DNA from: Strigomonas culicis
Lineage: Eukaryota; Euglenozoa; Kinetoplastea; Trypanosomatida; Trypanosomatidae
Length of the DNA: 23,043 nt
Reading direction: 5' to 3'
NCBI GenBank assembly: GCA_000482145.1
Contig: AUXH01000295.1
Location: 1 to 23,043, forward strand
The position numbers and the translations under genes are program-made. The notes below the pieces were generated by a model. The model ran no database searches. It was not told the DNA's origin and worked only from the letters and a program-made list of their open reading frames with translations. How positions within the stretch are numbered: the first letter of the stretch is position 1; every line of letters starts with the position of its first letter. This document shows, in pieces, positions 17,294 to 23,043 of this stretch.

Positions 17294-17320
17294 GAAGACA
17301 GAGAGAGAGAGAGAGTAAAG
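17294..17320 (-). promoter_or_regulatory. Polypyrimidine tract for trans-splicing
   Basis: CT dinucleotide repeat on the minus strand, followed on the 3' side by the TA run and its AG; the predicted 5' UTR of the Bet1-like mRNA is about 64 bases. Confidence 0.6.
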
Positions 17321-17539
17321 AACAAATTAAAAAAAAAAATAGTTCATTCCAGTGATGCTGCAAAGATAGGTGAAATAGCAAAAAAAAATATTTGTATTCC
17401 TACCGAAAGAGGTCATCAAATTACAAAAAGTGGGTTTTTAAGGGGCGAAAACAACAACAACAAAACAATCATCTGTTAGAAAGACAACATGAACAAACGA
17501 AAAAAAAAAAACTAGATACGAAAAAAACTACTAAAGAGA

Positions 17540-17710
17540 TTAAGATTTCATCATACGACGGCAGCCCACATTACGCCTTTTGCACCTCCTTTTCTTGTCA
17601 TGCTCCATTCTTATATCAATACGATATGGGCGCTTGACATTACTCCCCATACCACCAACAAAAGTCCTCGCGAAGAAGTTCCTAAGGCGGGCGGCAGTGA
17701 AACCGAACAT
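17540..17710 (-). CDS. Small very basic protein, possibly mitochondrial
   Basis: A 56-aa product from the only in-frame ATG (17708-17710). The start MFGFTAARLRNFFARTFVGG resembles a mitochondrial presequence. The rest is Lys/Arg-rich with two Cys (KKRRCKRRNVGCRR), like a small RNA-binding or ribosomal protein. Its GC content is higher than the flanking spacer, and without it the gap between neighbours would exceed 1 kb. I do not recognise the family. A small mitoribosomal or mitochondrial complex subunit is possible. Moderate confidence only because of its length. Confidence 0.5.
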   Translation of the reverse strand: MFGFTAARLRNFFARTFVGGMGSNVKRPYRIDIRMEHDKKRRCKRRNVGCRRMMKS

Positions 17711-18264
17711 TTCTCTTTTCGTTGAAATGAATGGCAAAGGACGTATCTCAACTTTTTTTTCCCCTCTCTCAGTAATCTGTGTGTGGAGAGAGTCACTACG
17801 CTAAAATAAAAACAACTACTAACTATACTAATAAAACAATAGGTGAAAAGGAAAGCAGAGAAAAAGAATACAAAAAATGCTAAACAAAAACAAGAAAAAA
17901 ACGACATACACATAAAAGCAGTTGTGGAGGAGGTACACACAGGCAATATTATAGAATGAACATATAAGACAGAGATGCGGCGAGAAGGAGTCTCCGGTTC
18001 CAATGCGGTCACAATTACCAATTGTATCTCACTCTTTCGACACATACCTGAGCAAACACAACAGAACGAATGGTAATTCCAGACACGTTAAAAAAAAAAG
18101 AACATTGCACAAGAAAGCGAAGGAAAGCAACAAAAAAAAGCCCATTTTGTTATTCCCTACTATACAGTGTTACCCCCTTATTCATCATCTGGTCACACTA
18201 ACCTCCTTATTGCTCTACAAAAGTATGACATGGAAAAAAAGAAACAGAACGCACACTTTTTTTT
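17711..18264. other. AT-rich spacer
   Basis: No gene recognised. It holds the 5' region of the 56-aa gene (C/T-rich on the minus strand at about 17839-17870) and the 3' UTR of the RAMP4-like gene. A 144-codon minus-strand ORF (17611-18045) is Phe/Ser/Cys-rich translation of pyrimidine tracts. Confidence 0.5.
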
Positions 18265-18489
18265 TTAGTTTTCCTCCTCGGTCAATTTGGGTGAAGAGGT
18301 AAGAACGAAATAGGTCTGTACCAACGTAGAGCCTACAAGTAAGAAAAACATGAACCACACAAGCCACTTTGGAATGGCTGTTTTCTTCTTTTCACGTTCC
18401 TCCTTTATTTTATCCTTTTCTTCCTTGGATAAACGCTTGGGCGCCTGATTCGCCCGCGCGCGCATCTTGGTGACTGGTGAGGCTGGCAT
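18265..18489 (-). CDS. RAMP4/SERP1-like ER membrane protein
   Basis: A 74-aa tail-anchored protein. The N-terminal half is basic and helical (KRLSKEEKDKIKEEREKKK, 18-36) and the single membrane segment spans 42-63 (KWLVWFMFFLLVGSTLVQTY). The GS between hydrophobic blocks and the following Q match RAMP4/SERP1, which associates with the Sec61 translocon and stabilises nascent membrane proteins. The short acidic tail (KLTEEEN) is lumenal. The ATG at 18487-18489 is chosen; an ATG at residue 9 is also possible, and the longer upstream frame is UTR. Similarity rests on a short protein and topology, so the name is probable rather than certain. Confidence 0.72.
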   Translation of the reverse strand: MPASPVTKMRARANQAPKRLSKEEKDKIKEEREKKKTAIPKWLVWFMFFLLVGSTLVQTYFVLTSSPKLTEEEN

Positions 18490-18979
18490 GTAAAAGTGTA
18501 GAAAAGCTTTTGAAAACTTGAAGAAAACAATATGATTGCGCATACGCAAAACAAACAAGAGTAAAGAAGAGAGAACAGAGGAAGAAGAAGAATACACAAG
18601 AAAGACATGGATCGTTGTGAAGGAAAGTGAACAGGGGGGGGGGAGAATAAATGCACCAAACAAATGCTCATTCTCCGACACCCCTCTACTCGAAAACAAC
18701 ACCTGAAGACCTGGAAAACAAACAAGTGCAACAGCTGTCGCACTAACAGAAAGAAACCTAGTATTACTGTGAATATGGCAAGGAACAGTGGAGTAGGAAA
18801 TAAGGAGAAGGGCGAATCAACGGGCACCGATTCGTGCTGTCGCATACTGGTGGATTTCCCTCGCGTCCCCCATGGTGTGTTGCACTACAACTGCAGCACT
18901 GCCAAATTGCCTACAGTGCCTTCTTCTGGACCTAGTCATTTGCATGAGCGCATGCTCCGTCGTAGAAGTACATGGGGCA
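18490..18979. other. Spacer upstream of the RAMP4-like gene
   Basis: No gene called. Positions 18490-18780 are AT-rich 5' region with the splice tract. Positions 18781-18979 have GC content near that of coding DNA and no simple repeats; they directly follow the stop of the 471-aa gene and could be a GC-richer 3' UTR or a frameshifted end of that gene. Confidence 0.45.
18559..18591 (-). promoter_or_regulatory. Polypyrimidine tract for trans-splicing
   Basis: TTC/CTT repeats on the minus strand, 70-100 bases upstream of the RAMP4-like ATG. Confidence 0.5.
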
Positions 18980-20395
18980 TCACGACATTGGGCGCCGATG
19001 TGCCTGCTGACTTGTCATATGACGTTGAAAAGTGCAAAAATTGCGTAGATCAAACCATTCCGACTTTCGTGCAATCTGCTTCTCCACTTCCTCAACAAAT
19101 TCAGGGTGCGCGCGCACATGCTTAGTGGAGTCCACGCGGAAGTACATGTTGAATGGAAGTGCAAAAGGCATCCGCTTGGTATAGTCCAGCACCTGTTGGA
19201 CACAACTCGCTTCGTCCGATGCATTAAACCAGAAACAGACGTCAGGGTGAATAAAGCAGGACACATCCACTAGTGGCTGCATCAGACGAGCGTCGTATTT
19301 TGATCCGGTGTCACGCTCCGTGTGCCGAAAAGAGCTGTGTATCACAATTGAGGGCGCCACAGGTAGAAGCAGCGGGACGCCGTCCTCGTACACTTGCTCG
19401 AGGGGCGTGCGAAACCACGGCAGTTCTTTGCCATCAGTAGAAATCATGCGCTGCTCAATGACAGGTCCGCCTCTGCTACCGTCTGCGGCAACAAAGTAGC
19501 TAGAATACGTTTGTGGTACATCCGGTGGGCCCATTTCACCAGGGGATAACGTCAGCTTTTGAGCTGTCCGTTCGACCGCGTGCATCTCAAGCACCTCAGA
19601 CAGCACATGCTGGACAACACTCGCGTGCAGTTCCCACTCGGCGGCGGCCTTCTCAATCTGTGGGGCGGCACGTGGATCGTCTGGGTGAACTCGAAACTCG
19701 TATCCAAGAAATGTGATGATGAAGGATGGATTCTCGGGAGAAGACCATACTCTGGGATTCGACTGAACCGCCTGGCGCCCTACAACAGAGAAGTCCGGTT
19801 GTCTGCGCACCTCCACATCAACACCATCCTGTGTGCCGACAGCAAGGGCCTTATGGCGAGCAAGCTGCAGCACCGCCGGGTTTGCCTTGGCTTTATCCTC
19901 AAAGAAGACGTCGTTTGTATGGCCGAAGTATCCGCAGCGCCATCCGTTTTCACGGGAACCTGAACGCATGCAGAGGTTCGTTGAATGGCGTCTGGTAGAT
20001 TTCTTTAGTACGCCGCAGATCTTCGCCTCGATGGCGGTCAGCAACGTTGCTTTCGCTGCATGGCTCAAGCAGAGTTCCTTGTTCATTAACTCAATGAGGT
20101 CCTCTCTCGACATACTCTTCAAATCGTGCCAATCAATCCCCAGCTGCTTTAATTTGTCAAAATGAACCGAAACATCACAGTTAATTTTGTGCTGTCTCCT
20201 TCCCACATGACCACTAAGCCGCTTTAGTAGGATTTGCAACGAAATAAACCTGTTCTCTTCATTGACAGAGTCAAAATATTTGCTGAGTGTTAGTGTCCTA
20301 GGCTTCACGTAACGCGAATAGTATTGAAGTGAAGAAGTCCCATTTTTGCTTGAAAGCAAGTCCGTTATCTTGCACAAAAGACGGGTGAGCTGCAT
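18980..20395 (-). CDS. Hypothetical protein with SAM-like domain, possibly mitochondrial
   Basis: A 471-aa product. I start at the ATG at 20393-20395, giving MQLTRLLCKITDLLSSKNG, a plausible mitochondrial presequence; the ORF opens seven codons earlier. Residues 79-127 have the pattern of a SAM-type helical domain (FDKLKQLGIDWHDL, then SMSREDLIELMN, then AKATLLTAIEAK). The rest shows several mixed alpha/beta blocks, including NPSFIITFLGYEFRVHPDDP, PWFRTPLEQVYEDGVPLLLP and PDVCFWFNASDEASCVQQVL, ending in a basic tail. No membrane segment or catalytic signature is seen. Function unknown; a mitochondrial ribosome or RNA-metabolism role would fit but is not shown. Confidence 0.75.
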   Translation of the reverse strand: MQLTRLLCKITDLLSSKNGTSSLQYYSRYVKPRTLTLSKYFDSVNEENRFISLQILLKRLSGHVGRRQHKINCDVSVHFDKLKQLGIDWHDLKSMSREDLIELMNKELCLSHAAKATLLTAIEAKICGVLKKSTRRHSTNLCMRSGSRENGWRCGYFGHTNDVFFEDKAKANPAVLQLARHKALAVGTQDGVDVEVRRQPDFSVVGRQAVQSNPRVWSSPENPSFIITFLGYEFRVHPDDPRAAPQIEKAAAEWELHASVVQHVLSEVLEMHAVERTAQKLTLSPGEMGPPDVPQTYSSYFVAADGSRGGPVIEQRMISTDGKELPWFRTPLEQVYEDGVPLLLPVAPSIVIHSSFRHTERDTGSKYDARLMQPLVDVSCFIHPDVCFWFNASDEASCVQQVLDYTKRMPFALPFNMYFRVDSTKHVRAHPEFVEEVEKQIARKSEWFDLRNFCTFQRHMTSQQAHRRPMS

Positions 20396-20421
20396 TCTTA
20401 CAATATAATCAAACAAACAAA

Positions 20422-20472
20422 CGAGAAAAAAGAATGTGAGAAATTGAAAAAAGGGGTGGAAAAAAAATGAAG
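20422..20472 (-). promoter_or_regulatory. Polypyrimidine tract for trans-splicing
   Basis: T-rich with C on the minus strand, 30-75 bases upstream of the ATG at 20395. Confidence 0.45.
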
Positions 20473-20932
20473 ACAGTCACTTTCAGTGAATTGACACTCC
20501 ACAAGAAGAACCATATCTCATTTTCAGGATACAAGTAAATGCAAGGCACTATTCCATTTTTTTTTTTGTGCCATTCTTTCGTTTTTTTTTTTTAGCGTGA
20601 TGGAAAGAAGAAAAAAAAACTACTGAATGAAAAAAAAAAAGTTGAGTTCAAAGAAGAAACAATACTCGCCAAACAGAAAAAAACATTTTGTTTTTCTTCT
20701 TTTCCAGTCTTATATAGTTTTGACTTCAGACGCTATCATAAGGAGAACAAAAAAATAGAAACAGTAGTAAAGAAAGGGAAATTACGGTAAGACAGTAAAT
20801 AGTGGAAATATCCACAAAAGGGAAAAACACACAACGCAAAACAAGTGTCGAAAAGGCAACGCAAGAACCGGTAAACAAGAAAGACGCATACCTTTTTATT
20901 GTGCTTTCATATCTATCCCGAGTGTTTGCTTG

Positions 20933-20952
20933 TTTTTGTTGTTGTTGTTGTT
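20933..20952. repeat. (GTT)n microsatellite
   Basis: About six GTT units on the plus strand in the 3' UTR of ETF beta. Confidence 0.8.
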
Positions 20953-21113
20953 ATGATTGGATTTAATATATTACTATGTAAACCTTTAGTTTGCCACTTT
21001 TCACTGCTCTCCTGTTTTTTCCTCCTTCCATTTGCATCCTTTTTTTTTTGTCATTCTTGTTGTTCTGTTTTGTTTTGAAAGAATCGAACGAATCATATGG
21101 CGTTTTCACGTGT

Positions 21114-21896
21114 TCACAAAACCTTGGCTTCATTGTGCAGTTTATCATAGAATTCGTCGATTGTTTTGACCTTCACACCGGCCTTACGTTCGGGGGGTTC
21201 CGTTACAGTCTCCACAGTCAGGCGAGGTTTAATGTCTACACCGAGAGATGCCACATCACGTGTGTCAATGGGCTTCTTGCGCGCTTTCATGATATTGGGT
21301 AACTTTGGGAAACGAGGCGTATTAAGTCGCAAATCGGCAGCGATCACACAGGGCGTTTCGAGCTCCACCACCTGATGACCAGCATCCACTTCACGGGTAA
21401 CCTTCACCTTCTTGCCGTCCACTTCTACCTTTGAGGCGAAGGTACCCTGCGGCACGTCGAGCAGTCCAGCGAGAATCTGCGGCGCGTTGCCGTAGTCTCC
21501 GTCGACGGCCTGCTTCCCTAGGATCCACAAGTCCGGCTTCAATTCTTCGTGCAGCTTCTTAAAGATTTGCGCGACGGCAAGAGGGTCCACGTGCTCGGCC
21601 TGCGCGTCGGGAACCAACACGTGGATAGCCTTGTCACAGCCCAGCGCCATCGCTGTGCGCAAAACTTCCTCCGCCTTCTTGTTGCCCACTGTAACTGCAA
21701 TTACCTCAGTCGCAATCTTCTTCTCCTTCAGTTGAATAGCCTCCTCAATGGCAATTTCGTCGAATGGGTTGACACTCATTTTAGAATTCGCGGTTTGAAT
21801 CTTGTTGTCCTTAACACGTACTTTAACTGTGTAATCCACAACGCGCTTGACACCTACCACCACTTTGAGGCGATTCAGCAAAGTTGACCGCAGCAT
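21114..21896 (-). CDS. ETFB: Electron transfer flavoprotein beta subunit
   Basis: A 260-aa product (human 255). With the alpha subunit it forms the mitochondrial matrix flavoprotein that passes electrons from acyl-CoA and amino-acid dehydrogenases to ETF-ubiquinone oxidoreductase. VVVGVKRVVDY (12-22) opens the fold; AVDGDYGNAPQILAG (130-144) is the nucleotide-binding loop; VTREVDAG...CVIAADLRLNTPRF (166-196) is the family signature. The recognition loop KLPNIMKARKK (198-208) keeps the docking leucine (L199, human L195) and lysines K204 and K207, which correspond to the methylated K200 and K203 of human ETF beta. PPERKAGVKV lies near the C-terminus. The ATG at 21894-21896 yields MLRSTLLNRLK, a short presequence; the upstream extension is UTR. 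Confidence 0.96.
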   Translation of the reverse strand: MLRSTLLNRLKVVVGVKRVVDYTVKVRVKDNKIQTANSKMSVNPFDEIAIEEAIQLKEKKIATEVIAVTVGNKKAEEVLRTAMALGCDKAIHVLVPDAQAEHVDPLAVAQIFKKLHEELKPDLWILGKQAVDGDYGNAPQILAGLLDVPQGTFASKVEVDGKKVKVTREVDAGHQVVELETPCVIAADLRLNTPRFPKLPNIMKARKKPIDTRDVASLGVDIKPRLTVETVTEPPERKAGVKVKTIDEFYDKLHNEAKVL

Positions 21897-22770
21897 TGTG
21901 GACTTGTTACGAGAATGGTTAAATAATCGCACACGCACACACAAAAAAAAAAGAACGATAAAAAATGAAAAACAAAAAAAAACTGTAGACTAAAAAAAAA
22001 GCACTGATGTCGTATTGCGATAGATAGTAATTACTGATCTTAATGTGGACAGAGAATAGAAACAAATACAGTGAACGGTACGGGAACAACACCAAAGTGA
22101 GAAAATACACCAAAAGAGTGGAATAGAACGGCATCGATAAACGTGAATGGAATGCATGTTACAAAGACACAAACCCTCTGTTTTAGGTGAAAGTGGTTCT
22201 TTATCTTCACAAGGATTCATAAATTTACACATCATACGAGATCGGAGGTGTATGCCCAGTTTTAGTAGTTTTTTATATAAGGAAACAAAGTACTGTTAGT
22301 ACGCTTAACAACACAAATATAAATATATGTAAAAAAAAAAATTAAACAAGATATACATATGTATATTGGTTTTTGGTACTTAGGTTAGGTCGTGTGATGA
22401 AGTTTTGAGGAAAAAAAATGAAAATATGAAAAGAAAGAAGAGGTAGAAGAAAAACTGCTCTAACAGGAAGAAACATCGAAAAAAAAAACAGCGAGAAGGG
22501 AAGAGAAGAGTAAAACAAAAAAAGAACAAAATGGAATCATTTCGACTCCAGTGAGATTATTTTTATCACGATCTGCCTTACGCTCCCCCGTCTTCCTCTT
22601 TCTCTCTCTCTATACCTCGCCTTTTTTTTAACTCACTCAATCTTCTTATGCGCTCCATTTCTTAGAACTCCGTTTTCTCTGCCGCTCCTTTTTTTTTTGC
22701 TACCAATTAGTAGCGAGACCTCGAAGAGTAAACCGCTGCTCCACAGTGTTGAGAGAACCCACAAACTATT
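21897..22770. other. Long low-complexity spacer
   Basis: No gene recognised. AT-rich with many A runs (21943-21999, 22329-22340, 22479-22487), a TA-rich patch near 22315-22365, and on the plus strand a CT repeat at 22590-22612 within the 3' UTR of the TypA gene. Minus-strand ORFs around 21919-22235 are Phe/Tyr/Ser-rich translations of these tracts. Confidence 0.6.
21943..21983 (-). promoter_or_regulatory. Polypyrimidine tract for trans-splicing
   Basis: T runs on the minus strand about 45-90 bases upstream of the ETF beta ATG; the AG in AACAAG near 21903 is a candidate acceptor. Confidence 0.5.
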
Positions 22771-23043
22771 TCATTTGCGCTTCATGGTCCGCATGGTAGT
22801 CTTTCCAGTAAACCCTGGCTTGCGCATTCTTATAGACTTGGGAGTCACCGTGACGAGTTCGTCGTCTGTCACCCACGCAACGCAGTCTTCGAACGTGTAG
22901 CGCTGTGCCTGGTAGCTCCCCCGTCGGCTGTTCGCCTTATCATTTGCGTTGGAGCGCATGCCGCCAAGCTGGTCGTTACGTTTGCATATATTAACGCCTT
23001 GGTTCTGCAACGCAGTCTTTGTGTTTTCTCCAATAATCTGGCC
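22771..23043 (-). CDS. TypA/BipA GTPase, C-terminal fragment (cut by window edge)
   Basis: The frame is open through the right edge of the window, so only the last 90 residues are seen. They match the C-terminal domain of the translational GTPase TypA/BipA: GQIIGEN (the bacterial YEGMIVGEH block), the conserved middle with NDQLGGMRSNANDKANSRRG (bacterial KxLTNxRAAGxD), and the hallmark end WVTDDELVTVTPKSIRMRK (bacterial EDDELVEVTPKSIRLRK). The tail after RMRK is an extra 14 or so basic residues. TypA is a ribosome-binding EF-G relative; a nuclear-encoded copy in a kinetoplastid most likely works in the mitochondrion. The GTPase domain and targeting signal lie outside the window. Confidence 0.85.
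   Translation of the reverse strand, partial: GQIIGENTKTALQNQGVNICKRNDQLGGMRSNANDKANSRRGSYQAQRYTFEDCVAWVTDDELVTVTPKSIRMRKPGFTGKTTMRTMKRK

Larger units (their letters stand above)
17201..17539. other. Spacer upstream of the Bet1-like gene
   Basis: No gene. It contains the TA run, the pyrimidine tract of the SNARE gene, and an A-rich 3' UTR of the 56-aa gene with a CAA-type repeat near 17449-17465. Confidence 0.55.
20396..21113. other. Long AT-rich spacer
   Basis: No gene recognised on either strand. It contains poly-T runs at 20558-20568 and 20583-20594, A-rich segments at 20620-20690, and a GTT repeat at 20933-20952. It is the 3' UTR of ETF beta and the 5' region of the 471-aa gene. Confidence 0.6.

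Noticed and set aside
17611..18045. 144-codon minus-strand ORF with apparent membrane segments
   Set aside because: Phe/Ser/Cys-rich composition comes from C/T-rich spacer, and it overlaps the 56-aa ORF in a different frame.
18664..19125. 153-codon plus-strand ORF
   Set aside because: It would be the only plus-strand gene in the window, overlaps the 471-aa minus-strand gene, has no recognised motif, and has no good pyrimidine tract on its own strand. The GC-rich part is noted as a separate observation.
1..23043. tRNA, rRNA, CRISPR, transposon or retroelement
   Set aside because: I looked for tRNA B-box sequences, regular spaced repeats, terminal repeats and reverse transcriptase or transposase motifs and saw none.

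Overview
The window reads as nuclear DNA of a trypanosomatid (kinetoplastid) flagellate. Every supportable gene lies on the minus strand, head to tail. I see no introns. Genes are separated by AT-rich spacers of about 270-870 bp, and most spacers carry a pyrimidine-rich tract on the coding strand just upstream of the next start codon, as expected for spliced-leader trans-splicing and coupled polyadenylation. Together this looks like part of one polycistronic transcription unit running from high to low coordinates. The low-complexity, TA-rich spacers suggest a Trypanosoma-like genome rather than a GC-rich Leishmania-like one, but the genus cannot be fixed from sequence alone.

In transcription order (right to left) the genes are: the C-terminus of a TypA/BipA GTPase cut by the window edge (22771-23043); electron transfer flavoprotein beta subunit (21114-21896); a 471-aa protein with a SAM-like domain (18980-20395); a RAMP4/SERP1-like ER membrane protein (18265-18489); a 56-aa very basic small protein (17540-17710); a Bet1-like Qc-SNARE (16850-17200); an 80-aa acidic protein (16341-16583); a 274-aa protein (15170-15994); a 113-aa protein (14341-14682); an SFT2 vesicle-traffic protein (13504-13965); a CEP44-domain protein (12593-13090); a 1305-aa coiled-coil protein (8348-12265); a DUF2431/BMT5-like protein with C2H2 zinc fingers (6363-7970); the diphthamide synthetase DPH6 (4294-6090); and an RRM plus YTH-like RNA-binding protein (2477-3877).

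The leftmost ~2 kb differs from the rest. It holds two short ORFs (1649-2089 and 882-1244) and several stretches that look coding but are broken by frameshifts, two of them at or beside adenine runs of the coding strand. I read this as a decaying gene or genes, or a local cluster of indel errors; the remaining 20 kb has intact frames.

Functionally the unit is mixed, as is normal for kinetoplastids: RNA binding and rRNA or translation-factor modification (RRM-YTH, DUF2431, DPH6), mitochondrial functions (ETF beta, TypA, several likely mitochondrial unknowns), early secretory pathway (SFT2, Bet1-like SNARE, RAMP4), and cytoskeleton or basal body (CEP44, possibly the coiled-coil protein). The least expected finding is the YTH-like domain at 2477-3877. 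It keeps the fold signature but appears to lack both tryptophans of the m6A-binding cage. No tRNA, rRNA, CRISPR array or mobile element was recognised.
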